Source: Ligula intestinalis (taxonomy: Eukaryota; Platyhelminthes; Cestoda; Diphyllobothriidea; Diphyllobothriidae). Taken from it: a stretch of 64,000 bases of DNA. The stretch spans positions 841,257 through 905,256 of the forward strand of contig JAYGXS010000005.1 in assembly GCA_036362985.1 (NCBI GenBank), given 5' to 3'. This document shows, piece by piece, positions 1 through 13,500 of the stretch (position 1 is its first letter; the number at the start of each line of letters is the position of its first letter). A program made the position numbers and the translations under genes. Under the pieces are notes generated by a model. That model was not told the origin of the DNA, ran no database searches, and saw only the letters and a program-made list of their open reading frames with translations.

Positions 1-1172
1 CTCTCACTTCCTTGGCACAAATGTTCTGTTATGGTTGTTGGTGGCGATCATCAGACTGAACTAAACATAGACGGTCACGAATTAAATGTGCCAGGATTTA
101 TTAAGGATCAGGGTATATCCTATTCTAATAGTCTTAAGCTGTCAGAGCACTGTGCCCTCATAGTCTCGAAAGCACGCCGAACCACCGGGTTTATTCTTAG
201 AAATTTTAAGACCATAAAGGTTAGAACTAGCCTTCATAATATGTACGTGAGACCTAGCCTCGAATATTGCTCGCTCCTATTCAGTCTTCTGCGCACTAGT
301 GAACGGAAGAAAATAGAATCGGTCCAGCACTTTTTTACTAAACGAGTTTCCTCTTCCAAACACCGTAATTTATCTTAGCAACAACGGTGTGAACTTATAA
401 ACCTCGATCCCCTGTGGCTTCGCAGATTACAGAAGGGACTATCTTTACTGTTTAAACTATTGAATGGCCATACCATTAATTCCCTAAGTATCATAAGGCA
501 GCTCGATCACTCTCGGTGCGCCAGTCATCGAGATGCGTTTTTATTTCTTCCTATGGCACGCACAGCTAGATACCGTCAATTTTTCTCAGTATACGCCATA
601 GCAATCTGGAATAAACTGACCAGAAGTATTAAAACTCAGCAAAACTATCCTTTGTATAAGAGAGATACCACTAGTTCTCTACATTCAGGACAACTTTCAC
701 GAATTTTGGGTGCTGACTCGGTGGAATCTCTCTTCCCCTTTGATGGCGTTCGTGGACTTTCAACCTTGCCAGGCATAATGCTGAGGATAACGGTTCTGAA
801 TATGCGGCCCAAAATCGGCTAATTTTTCAGCCGACAGCAAGCAACTGTTCGCCGACAAACATTAAAGGAAGACTGAGAACACTGTGCTCCTGTGTCAACC
901 CGCCCCGTCCCGAACTAAAGTCCCTCAACGAGTTGCAGTTTTTTTGCTAAACTTTCAACTAAATCTACATTTGTACACATATTTCCTTAGTATCGTACCT
1001 CTGAAGTCGTGCTTTTTTTCACTTGAAACAAACTCCCTATTTCGCTTACTATTGACCAGACACAAAACTAAAACAGAACAAATACTGACTGCAAAAGAGG
1101 TGCTTTACTCATTGTCAGAATTTTTAAAAAATTGCCTGTAAACTGGCAAAATATATATTATTATTATTATAA
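1..1172 (+). mobile_element. CR1-like LINE, 3' end (broken)
   Basis: Two frames (31-378 and 460-822) encode the end of a non-LTR reverse transcriptase: KDQGISYSNSLKLSEHCALI, then RTTGFILRNFK and VRPSLEYCSLLF, and after a stop and frame change FFSVYAIAIWNKLTRS. This is the standard CR1-type order (KDLG..., RPxLEY..., FF...WN.LP). A 3' untranslated stretch ends in a TTA-type tail at about 1149-1172. The element is cut by the window edge at its 5' side. It sits downstream of SKIC3 exon 22 in the antisense sense. Confidence 0.75.
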
Positions 1173-1391
1173 AGTTTGCAATTGACGTGGACTATTCTGT
1201 ACAAATCATAGGGACCGTTAGTAAATAAACACTTCGTTGTCATACAAGGGCACGCAAAAGCGCGAACTATTTATTCTAAGCTTCAATTTAATATAAAATC
1301 TCAAACACATTAATCCCCTTTATAATACGGATCAGTATGTGAGATGAACTTGTCCTAACGGCTTTTTCACTGTTGGAAACATGTCACTCAC

Positions 1392-1537
1392 CTTCTCTGG
1401 CCAATTTAAAGTCACCCTTGTGCAGTGCCAAGAGGGTCCGGACGAGATGGAGGCTAACGGAAGAGAAGTGACCACCATTGGAGGAGGAATGGAGTGCAGT
1501 GGCGACATCTTCAGCAATTGTCCAGTCAGGCTTTTTA
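1392..1537 (-). CDS. SKIC3: SKIC3 exon 22 (last exon in window)
   Basis: A 146-nt exon, phase 2 to 1, acceptor cctttcgatctag, strong donor GAAG|gtgagt. It encodes KKPDWTIAEDVATALHSSS and VSLHLVRTLLALHKGDFKLA; the first part follows human TPLEVLEDIIGFAL. The phase-1 donor shows the gene continues to the left of base 1, where the remaining C-terminal third must be. Confidence 0.82.
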
Positions 1538-4500
1538 CTAGATCGAAAGGGTAACGATTTCAAAAGGAAGTGACTCAAGTCCATTTATAGAGGAGGAACA
1601 AAAAGACAAATTATTCCCCTTAAAGGTTCGTTCTTCCTATCAAACAACAGAAAAAACATTGTTGACAAGGAAAAAGGGCAGAGAGGCTTGATGTGATTCA
1701 TCTTAATTTAGCAAGAGAGGCCTTGCAAGGCACACCATAGGAACGCAATAAATCAACGGAACCAGAAAAGAGGAGACTGTGAAACGGAAGTGAGCCTCGG
1801 ATTCCTTCGGATCAAGTCCAACAATTTACTACTGGCCATGCCTGTGTAAATCGACACTTCCACTGTCGATGTCTTCCGTGTGCACAAAACCTATCGCACT
1901 GCCAATAGAGGAGAATATGCGAGTTCGAGAGAGCAGTTCAGAAGAAGTAGATGCGATCACTGGAACAAGAGTTTTATTTTCCTGACGTTTCGGATTCTGT
2001 CGGTGACGCGCGGTGATGGTGCCGTGATGAGGACAGAAGTCGCGCTGACAGGGCTGGAGTCGTTTACCGGATCTGGCGCAGTTGTGGACAAAGCGATTAC
2101 GCCGGAGAAACCGGAAGATTACTCCGGATGCGAATGGCCTGGCATGCAGCGGCGGTGAGGAAGAAAGACGCCAACTTCCAGGTTGCCGCTCACTCGACGG
2201 GACCCGGCCATATTTTCAAGTTTGACGAGGCCGAAATCCTTGCAAGAGGGGACAACCGCGTGAGTTGCGAGCTGCTCGAGTCGTGGTTCTCAGGCCCCCA
2301 CGCCATCAACAAGCGCAACGATTTGGCGTTCCCATACGGTGTACTGAGGCATTACCTAAGCAACAGAATCAGTCACGTGGGAAGGACCGGGCGCAGCAAC
2401 AACTCTGATGACAGCGAGCATAATTGTCCCGCAATTATCAAACTCGCAGCCGACGCTGACAAGCAAGCTGTGGCAAATAATAAGTCATCCCGCACCAATT
2501 AAGACCTCAAGCGGTGGCTACGGGAACTGACAATTATAGTACGCATGCAGATGACCACTACAAAATATAAATACTGTGCAACCTGTGCATCTATCACCCT
2601 TATCTGCGGATGTCTCGGACTTTCCTATGACATTCACGGATTCTCGACAGAATCCAAAATGTCAGGAAAATAAAACGCTTGCTCCAGTGATCGCATCTTT
2701 TTCTTCTGAACCTGTCGCACTGCCTCCATTCTCGCCCAGCTGGGCGCGGTATCATGACCACGTATATAAGAGCGAGGGCTCAGCTGGCCGGCGCTGCGGT
2801 AACTTGTGCCTAGGCACGCCACTACAGCGACAGTAAGTATGGGTGCGCAGCTTCGAGAACGCCTGCTGTGCCCTGATCTGACATCCATATTGATCCAACG
2901 CATCTACCACGTGAATAACTACAGTTAAAATAAGTCTGACAGGTGATAATACTACCACTTTTTCAATGAGACAATACAAGGTAAGGCAAATAATAGTAAA
3001 TTGGGGACTCGCACAAATTCGAGCTTTGTGAGGCTGTCTGATTCCTGCTATACACTCTGACCCCAAAATCCTCGTACCTACCCGCTGATGGCTCTCCCAT
3101 CAAGCAGGGCTTCTGCCGTCTTCACCAGACAGCTGCTGTGGACGAAAAATTTAGCTACCACCCGTCGGTCCTTTTGGGTGGCTATCCACCTCCGATTGCG
3201 GCCTCGGAACGACATCTCCTGAAGGTCACTCGCTGTACCCTGGCGCAGCTACGCAATGGCTACTGCATGATCCTTCGCCAGTGCCGATACCGACTCGACC
3301 CGTCCATACCCGACTGCGGCGTTACGCCGCATGACTGCCGGCATCTCTTTGTCTGTAGCTCCGGGACAGGCACCTAACTCATCCCCGAGGACCTTTGGCT
3401 CAAGCTGGCTGAGGTCGCGGTTTTCTCCGCCTTCCAACTGCACCCAGTTTGGACTCCAGCCGAGATCCCTGATCCAACAAGGGCTACCAACCAACCAACC
3501 CCAAAACCCAGGTCGGGGCCTGTCTGCTTACTTGTACTTACTAGTACTTGTTACAGCTGTGATCATGCCTGATCTAGCCGGCCTCAATGATGTCACGAAC
3601 GGTACCTCCCCATGCGTGGCAATTGGCGGCAGCGGATCTCGGAAGCTCCACCCAGTCCCTTCTCCAGCGACGGAGACCGAAGATAGAAGGTCCAAGAACT
3701 GCTTCCATGTCTTGACGGACGGTGTCTAGCCATGTCTTCAGTTGCCCTCCTCTTCGACGTTTCCAGGTGGGCTGCGGTGCCGGGTCGAGGGCAGCATAGG
3801 TAAGCTGGTGGGGCGAACGACGGAGAACGTGTCCAAACCACCTCAGTCGCCTTTCTTGAATGGCCTGAGATACCCTCGTGATACGATCGCAGTGGATGCG
3901 GACTGTCTCATTTGAGATGAAATCGCTATACTCAACTCGCAGGATCGTCCTCAGGCACTGGTGGTCAAATACCTCCAGTCTTCGCTCATCGTCAGCGCGC
4001 ACAGCCCAGCATTCACATCCATAGATGAGGACTGACCGGATGGATGCACGGTATACACGAATCTTCGTGGCGATGGAGATGTCACGTCGGATCCATAGGC
4101 GCTTTCGAAGGGTTGAGAAAACCCAGCGAGCAGCATCGATACGGGAGACAATGTTGTCCTTGCTCTGCCCATTCGGTAGCAGCCTCGCCCCGAGGTATCT
4201 AAAGCTGTCTACTTCTTCAAGTTGATGGCTAATAATCCTCAGGGGTGCCTTTTCCTGGTCAGGGATGGAGCTCGAGAACAACTTCGTCTTTCCGGAATTT
4301 AGAGCCTGTCTGCGAGCTGCAGTAGACATGAGTGCCAACTGTATGAGCAGGAAAAAACACTCGGTAAAAGCTAGGCTTCGTGCTCATTACAGCATGCGAA
4401 AGCCCCATTCTTCAGTAATACGGTACCTGTGGTAATAGGGATTCAATGGGTGGGGTATCTCAGGGAAAGTAAAGATAATTTAAAAAGTAGAGGATATAAA

Positions 4501-7500
4501 ATGCAAAAATGATAGGGATATTTACTTCAATAACCTACAGTTTAAGCGCGATAATTAAAAGGAGAAAAAAGCGATATAAAACAAGGACTGCCCAGCAGTA
4601 CCAGCGAATTCGTTACAATCGTACATCGACCCTATACGGAAGTGTAGCGATTAAAGTAAAACCATGAATGAGAGATTCTGTTCCCCTTCTTTGCCACTCA
4701 GAATAAAATCCAAACCAAAAACAACCACAGGCGCGAGGACGCAGCCCTGCATCACTGCGTTGGCCATTGCAACGGCTTCGGACACCGTTCCTTTGTTAGT
4801 GAGAAACGCTATTATACCGTCGCGCAGCTGACGCACCATGCAATTGAAGGGCGCCAGACAACCGAATATCAGCATGATTTTCCACAGTCTACCAGGGTGC
4901 ACCGTGTCGAAGACTTTAGTCAGATCCACGAAGCTCGTCTAACGGTGGATTCGCAATTATCCCGCAGCTCACGCGCGGTGATGGTGCCGCGATGAGGGCG
5001 GAAGTCGCACTGACACATTAACCGTAACCCTTGTTCCACATAACCATACAGGCGATTGAGAGAACGCAGCCGAAGAATTTTCCGGCAGTGTTCAGCAGCC
5101 AGATTCCTCTGTGAGTCTCAGAGAGTTTGCGGTTCCCCTTCACTTGCAGAGGTTGGTTGGTTGGTAGCCCTCATTGGATCACGGGCTCCCCGCCGGAGTC
5201 CATACTGGGTGCAGTTGGGAGACGGAGAAAAGCCGCGACCTCCGCCGGCTTGAGCCAAAGTCTACGGGGGTGAGTTGGGTGCCTGGCCGGGAACTGCAGA
5301 CGAAGAGATGATGGCAGTCATGCGGCGAGACGCCGCAGTCGGGTATAGACGGGCCGAGCCGGCGTTGGTACTGGCGAAGGAGCATGCAGTGCTTGCAAAG
5401 GTCAACGATTGTGGTGCGATTTAAATTGTGGGAGGCTTGGCCTTGGTGCCACATCTCCTGCAAGAGCACTATGAGGTGATTCATAGCACTGTGGACAGGC
5501 GTACGTGTAAATCTCAGCGAGCATAGCACCTGACCTGGGTGCCTACAAGCTGGAGAGTTGTTGCATGGCCCGGCGAGAGATCGAGGTGGGCATTGGGCTC
5601 CATGTGAGGCAGTCGGTCGATGGTGGAATCAGAGATAATGGGAGGAGGGAGGGCGGCGGAGAATGCTTTTGACGTGCATGGTCCAGCGCTTCAGTGTTTG
5701 CATCTTCTCAGTTGAAAGGATAGTCCCGCGTCAGCGCACTGAGAAGAGGAGCGGGCCCTTTTGGCTGTAGACACTGATATTATTGATCACAGCGAATATG
5801 TCCTTCCACTCTTGCAGGGACGGTGACTTACGCGTAAGTTAGTTTTACGCGATAGTAGACTTGCTCACCTGCGCGGGATCGGGCGCAGGCGGCTGGCGCG
5901 GCCTAACCCACTTCTATGCGTGCAATTACGTTCCACTCCCATGTTTAGCATTCACTATGAGCAGGTAAACCGAAAAAACCTGCCGTATACTGATCCAACC
6001 TCCCCCCCCAATTTGGCCAAGCACATCTATCTGGCGACACACTCGGCCCTACCGTTAATCATACGATGAAACTCCTTTCTACGCCAAGAAGTTCCAGGCC
6101 CAGAATATACTCGCATAACATCCCTCGGTGGATTTATAAATTGAGCCACCAATTTTTCTTCCCTCATGCGCATGCAAATATTCTTAAACATACATTGGTT
6201 GACGCAGTGTGCCGATTTACTACCCCTTTGTTTATTTACACTAAAACAACGAGGTCATCAGCGCAGGACGTTAGCGCCGATTTAAAGGAAGTCCAATATC
6301 GCCTACATTTGCGACATGGTCAAAGATAGAAGCGAGCATGCGTACCCCAGGTTCTTGTTGTAAAGAGGAGGAAGACGCAATCTCTGGAACCTAGTTTTAT
6401 TCTGAGCTTTCGGCTCCACACGAGAAGCCATCGTCAGAGTAAATGAGAAGAGCAAACGTCAGCTACGCATAAATGGGGTTGGTAAGGGAGGGGGTGGTGG
6501 TGGCAATGATTGATTGGCCCCTGTCCATGCTACGTCCATTCTCACGCTATCTTATCGTGTCTCCGACGCGCGCCCCTGGAGTAACGGCGTGTGACCTTGA
6601 AGTGGTGGCCTGCATGCTTGTAGAGGAACTAGGCCATGGTTTCTGGTCGCGGGTACGGATGGAAAAATAACAAGGCGGTATATCCACATGCCTGTTTATG
6701 GAGTTTGGATCTGACACCCAGGCCTCCAGCAGTTCGCGTCCCGTCTTATTACTGGCTCGTGCCATTATTTGTGTGTTCGAGAAGTCGAATTCTTGGCTCT
6801 CTTCCAGAGTGTGGGCAGCGATCTGATCTCCACGAGGTCAACAACTGCAGTCTTTGGCCACTACGTATTGCTAATTATTCCCCGATCTTGCGTCTTATTT
6901 TAGTCATGGTGATTGGAGGGTGTTTTTGCCGAAAGTTTTGGAATTATATTTTCAAAATAAAGCGTATGTTTCTCATAACGAGCGGCCTAAGGTAGACTGC
7001 CCGCCAAAAAACGAAAGAGGAGGATAGACATGAAGCTCAAACAAGGCAAGCAATGGTTGAAGAACAGACTAATGTAAAAAAAGCAAGGGTAGGAAGAAAC
7101 AAAAATTACCAAACAAACGTAGACAGGAAATAGTGGGCTTTCACAACCGCTAGACCACCTTTATCGACGTCCTCGCAGCTGGATCCCCATTCCGAGCTGA
7201 GGTCAAGCGCCCTAGAAAAAGGAAATTATAAGTGACCGCCTTTAGTATTTTGCAGCAAACAACATCAGGTTTGAAGAGGGATGTATGAAATTTGTGCCTA
7301 GGAAAAGCAACATAGTAAGAGCTAGATTCCTGAGCGTGGATCTAATCTGTGGTTATAAACCATCGCCGTGTTAAAGCAGCCGTGCGAGCGTCTATTGGCT
7401 ACTTCGAGTAGGCTAAAATCCAATGTTACGTTGTGCCAGGGATAATGTTATTCTTCAATTGTTGCACCGGAAATGATTTTTTACCATGTGAATTGTAGGG

Positions 7501-10500
7501 CATGTAAATTTGAGGTTTGCGCGGCATTGGGCGCCGCGAACTAATAGAAACTAACTCCAGCATGGTAAGTTGGACCTCAGGTAAGTTGAAGTAGACGACC
7601 TCCTAAACGCCATATTTTAACAAGATTTTTAAATTCAAAAATCAATAAATGGCGAATAATCAAATTAAACACGAAAAAATACGTGGGTAAGTCGCTAGTC
7701 AAAGTTGCTGTCATTGTGCACGCTCATTGGCCAGTCAAAATACCGGTGAACTTTGAAACCTAGTTCAATACGTTAGCCTCGCCCTCTAGAAATCAATTAA
7801 CAGGTCATTAATATAGTGGACATAAAAATATCTCGAAAAATAAAAAGTGCGAGAATGAGACTGCTTGCAATTGATGGTTATTTATGCATAAGCTTAAACC
7901 CCGCACGAAAGTGCGAGGCGCTTCGAGACAGGAAAATTTTTGAGCGACAAACCTACCTGGTACGGATATGGCAACTGCCACTAACTCTAACGGTCATTCG
8001 CGCGCCAAAAAACTGGTAGCAATATGAAAACAGTTTGTGCCTCTTTTTTTCTGCCTATTTCTTTCGCAGACTTAGCAAATGAGAGGGAGGCATGCGACGC
8101 CGTAGATGACAACACACGGTAATGAGCGAGGCACTATCCAGTCCGGAATAGCAAAATAGGTTAGGATTGGGGCTAGGGTCATGCAATTTTAGTCCCAACT
8201 CCAGCTAAAGCCGTTACCCCCGTAGACGAGCCCTTTGCTGGTTTTAGGTACTGCCAGGTGAATAATAACTTCAAACTGCCGGAACGAATTAGGCAGCGAG
8301 AAACATGCTTGCCAGGTAGGGTATCGTACCAATACCGAAATTAAGTCATGTACGGCCCAGCACTATCTACTAAAGACAAACAGTTTTTGACGAAATTTAC
8401 GAAAATGTAGAGGGCACAAGGACAGTCAAAATGCTCCTGTATTGCAAATAAAACAATCGCTGATTAAAAAAGTCGAACCTACCGTTTAAAGCAAAAGTTT
8501 GCAGGGTGTGCAAGGCCAGTGAGTTGTAAGAGCAGACCCCGATCATGCCACAGTCGGTAATCATTGGGATAGAAGGCTGAAAACGAACGAAGACGGTGCA
8601 ATAAAACATTATGTTGTAGGGAATCAAGCGTTCAGGGGGATTATAGTGGCCATTACTGATGATAAGAAGTGGCAGATAATTTCGGTAACACGGGAAATAC
8701 TTCTAGGCTGCAGTTACTACGAGACTACACAAACAATAACACCATCAGTTCTCGCAGGTAGGTTAGATGATTAAAACGGATGCAATTAAAAAAACGTTAA
8801 TCGATACAAGTTAATCAACACAGCTGGGTCTTCTTATGATATTGTCACCGAAAGTAGGGCTCAGCCCCCCACCCACGCTCCGCGTGTGACAATGTGCCCT
8901 GTTGGAGCAAATTTGCGGCGGTGAATAAAGATGGCGGAACACTACGTTTGTGGACAGATCAGGCAAGAGAATCATAACAAAGGCAGCCTACGGCGCATTC
9001 GACTGACACGAGAGTTGCAGCTGTGTAAAACCTGACGGCACAGCCAGATTGCATTCAGTGAGATAGAAAGCAGGAATCATTTCTTCTCTTCACTTTTCAA
9101 TATTCAGAGTTTAACCGACCTGGTTCCCTTGCTCACAACCACACCAGATCCGATAAACGTCGCTCAACGCGTTTTGCAACGGTCTAGTGACCACATCATT
9201 TAGCAACTCATGATTCTGTGAGACCTGCTGATGATGATTATGGCTTCACAGGGGATGCCATCAATGGTAGATGGATGTTCACTTACTCGCCCCGTTGGAC
9301 TTTGGAACTCGCCTTCAAACCAAAACAGTAGGCGTTCAGCGGCTAGCATATTACAGGCAGAAATAAATTACCGACAAAGGCAAGGCAGACTGGAACGACC
9401 ATTAATGTCTGGTTCTGCTGTGATCTTGCAGACCCTTCTGGAGTGCAATGAAATACGACTGACTGTCTATGACTACCGGTCTGAATTTTGACTGCCGAGA
9501 GCATACTTCAAATACCGGTTTAGCTACCGAGGGGGCTTCAGGTAGGAAAAGAAAAATAAATACAGATTCGAGATGAACCCCCGGTATCATGCCAACGTCA
9601 GAAATATCCAAATATTGAGATGAAGATCATTCACCGGGTTCCAAAATGTATTGCAAATTGTCCAGTTAACCCACGTTCTCTCGAAAATAATAACTGGGAA
9701 AACGAAATAAAAACACTCTGAGGCGACAGCTTGCGCTAGAAGATCTCCGTGTTATTATAATTGACCCTTGAACGAGGAGAGGCGATAAGTCGAACAAACG
9801 TTGTTTTATTCATCAACCTTTTCGGATTCCCACTCAAATCCTAATTTACAGACAACGCCTAAAAGCTTAGAACACTGGAGGTGTCAAAAACTGTGTAAAA
9901 CCGAACAAACCAACGTTCATCCTTCTTCTTCTTCTTCTTCTTCTTCTTCTCTCAAAGGGTCATTCGACAGTGGGACTCCTTGCCAGAGTCTATTGGGTAC
10001 TCACCCACTGTGAACTTTTGGATAATCACCTATTAAAGCCCAACAGCCACCTAACATGACGGCATATACTACAAACAGCATTACAAACAAACATACTACT
10101 CGTTTGATTTCAATACAGTTTTTATTTACACAAAAATCACAAGAGGAATAGGTCATACTGGTCATACGTTTTGTACGCTGCCATAACGCAAACGCCTTAC
10201 CTTCTCAACAACTCATATTTCAAAAATATCTTTATGCACCTTTGCACAACAAAAGCGATCTGTAACAATTTTTGCATATTTCACAAAAATTTATGCATTT
10301 TTGTACCGTTTCAATGGAGTTTATAAGGGCTTCGGTCATTTACGCCAAATATACTGACTGATACTGACTGACTGAAAAGCCTAACGCCCGACTTACCCAG
10401 AGATCTATTTAGATATTCAGCCGACACGAGGAGAGAAAGTTTGAGATCCTCAGCAGCCGCACCTTGAAGCGCGGCGATCGGTGTGGAAAGGTAACCTTCA

Positions 10501-13500
10501 AAGACCTTGGGAATCAATTGGCCAACGAGATCCACCTGCAGGGTAAAGTAGGAAAAATGGTTGATGAAGCCTGCGCGTCCATTTAAAGTACCGGTCTTAT
10601 ACGATCAGATTGAAGGGGGGGATGAAGCGTATTACAATATGTGTAGACTTCGGGATTCCAACTAAGAAAATACTATACAATATACCCCTAGTAGTATGAG
10701 GGAGGATTCGTGCGATGGAAGAGCTTTGTACGGCGAAGTACGCCAAAAGCAATAAAACCGTCAAATGTTTAACTAACAGAAATTAGAATTGGTCAATAGT
10801 AGAAAAGATGCTTAAAACGTGATTGGATAGAAGCCTCAACTCGAGATATGGCGCCTGTTGACTGAAGTGCTTTGAGTAAACCCACTACTTGGACGCTACA
10901 GGTCTACGAACCCGAGAGGAGCGATGTTCCGACCCACAACATTTACAACCTTCCAGGATACTTATGGGGCGCAGGAATGACCAACAGTGACCACTTGGAC
11001 AAGCTTGCAGTAAACCAGTAGTATAAAAGAACTGCCTGATGAGCAAAAAAACCAACTGTCCCCTGTTCTTCGGCGTGCCGGCGGACCCGAAAGTTGACTT
11101 CAGCTTACTCAGTCCGTACACACGTGCCCACACGCCGCGTGCACACGTGCGTCCGAATAAGCATGCCTGCCTAAGTGCCACTTGAACACACCACGCCTCG
11201 GCCAATGCAGCAAAGACCTCTACAGACGACATCCACTCGGGCAATTGCAACACGCCAATGACAGAACACTTGAACTCGCTTCACAGTCATGTAAAAACAA
11301 CTGTCATCATCCCAAACAACACACATTCAACACTCTGAGGCCTAGCTGGACGCAGTCAGGACCAGCTCTGGTGTCACCAGTGGCCACTAACGCCTAAGAG
11401 GGGAACCACAGCAGAAGCGTCTTCGTCACGTCCCCGCCCGCCCTGACGGCGGCCAAGGTCTTCTACGCCAAACTCCCCACGGTGGATCTATCGTCCCTCC
11501 TTTCCATCTGTGTTTTTGATGACAGAGCAGCAGCTCCCGACCATGCTGCTCCGACTCCTCCTCCTCACTGCCGAAATTGAGGCCTACCCGGCGGTGCTCC
11601 TGATCCAACAAAGGCTACTAGACAGCCAGCCGCCTAAGACAGCAACGGGTAATTCTGTGCCCAACAAATCCCTCTCACAAGTGCCTTTCAGCTTAAACTC
11701 GTGATATGGCACCTGATGATTGTAGTGCTTTGAGTAAATCCACTACTTAGGCGCTACAGGTCTACGAAACCGAGAGCACCGATGTTCCGACCCACAACAT
11801 TTACAACCAGTGGATAGGATGTTCGTTACTAGCTCACTGGTCGCGGGTTCGAAACTCGAGTGTAGCAGCAGTTTCTGGGGCTAAACTGGAGTCGGGTAAC
11901 TACGACTGACCAGCTACCCCTGCTTGGAGCCGATCCCACGGAAGTACTGGCGATTTCCCTTGACATTGGCCCGGCGCCGCTACCCGTCGTGAACGTGCAC
12001 ATCCCTCCAACTTCTAGTTGTTCTCCCGGTTTCACCACCTCTATCGCTCCCTACTTACCTTCTTGAGACAGTCTGGTGCTAGGTGACGTCAACGCCCACC
12101 ATGACCTGTGGTGCTCTAACTTGGCAGCCGACCCCCGAGGAGAAGCTCTGGCTGATGAAATAGAACACGTCCCCATTGCCGTTCTCAACGAGAACAGCCA
12201 AACGCGGCTCCCGACCAACGGCGCCTCCAGCTCGCCCGATGTTTCCCTCGCCAGTTTCAGTCTGGTAGCCTTCACCATGTGGAACACGGAAATCAGCCTG
12301 GGTAGCGACCACCTCCCCATTGTGCTCGAATTGGCCACCGCCGCCGAGCGTATCAAAGCCCCCAACCGGCACTTCATTAATTTCAAGAAAGCCAATTCGG
12401 CAGCGTTCACGACCGAATGCGAAGCCGAGATCGATGGCATACCGCCTCCCACCTGTGCCCACACGGCGGAGCGAGCCCTTCGTCGACTACTCCTGGCAGC
12501 AGCAAGTCACCACATGCCGAACGGCCGAACTTCTCTTCTCCGTCCTAAGTATCCACCTGAAGCCTCCCCCCTGGAACGAGAGAGATAGAGGCGAAATACG
12601 AGCGCATGATGCCAGTGACCCGCGCGTTGGCGAACTAAATGGCTTAATCACTAAGACTATCAACTATGGCAAACGCCAACGTTGGCATGAACTAGTTTCA
12701 GATTGTAACTTCAGCGGCAACTCAGCTGCCACTTGGAAGCTTTTACGCAACCTGACCAAACCCCGGGCTGACACATCTAACCAGTCTATTAGCTTCGGGT
12801 CGGCAAGTTCATTTCCAACAACGGTAAGATCGCCGTGAAGGTGAACAAGCTGTTCTCGCCCCGCTCGGCACTTAGTCCCAAAAGCCAGCGCCCCCTTCTT
12901 CGTCTCCTCCATAAAGCCTCGCCCCCAGACATTTCCTTGTCGGCTGATGCCATCCTCACCGCCGTCAAGAAAATGAGAGCTTCGAAAGCCTAAGGACCAG
13001 ATGGTTTGGCGCCTATCCATGTGCGCCACATCGGCCGAAGGTGGCTGCCTACCTTGCCGCCCTCTTCAACCTTTCACTGGGAACTTCAATCATCCCTGAT
13101 TGCTGGCGCCAGTCGATCATTATCCCCCCTGGTCAAAGCGGGCAAGGACCCTTGCCTAGCGACCTCTTATCGCCCAATTGCCCTCCTCAGTCCACTGGCG
13201 AAGATCCTGGAACGGCTCGTCCACCCAATTCTGACGTCTGTGGCGGAACTATCTTGCCACCAACATGGTTTCCGATCGGGTCGTGGGACTACAACGGCGC
13301 TTTTCGAGCTCAGCGACGCTATCCTCAAGGGCTTCAATCAACAGAAGCCCGCTTCACGGACCGTGGCAGTCTTAATTGACCTGTCACGAGCCTTTGACTG
13401 CGTCCGCCACGATCAGCTCCTGCAGGACTTGGTCTCATTGAACGTCCCGACTGGCCTGGTCCGATGGTTGGCGGCTTACATCCGTGGCCGTCACGATCGT

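Noticed and set aside
3574..4338. A 254-codon open frame as a host gene
   Set aside because: Its sequence is the C-terminal part of an RTE reverse transcriptase, present in other copies in this window.
10885..11253. A 122-codon minus frame as SKIC3 coding sequence
   Set aside because: Half of it is a dispersed repeat found again at 15189-15295, and no gt donor fits.
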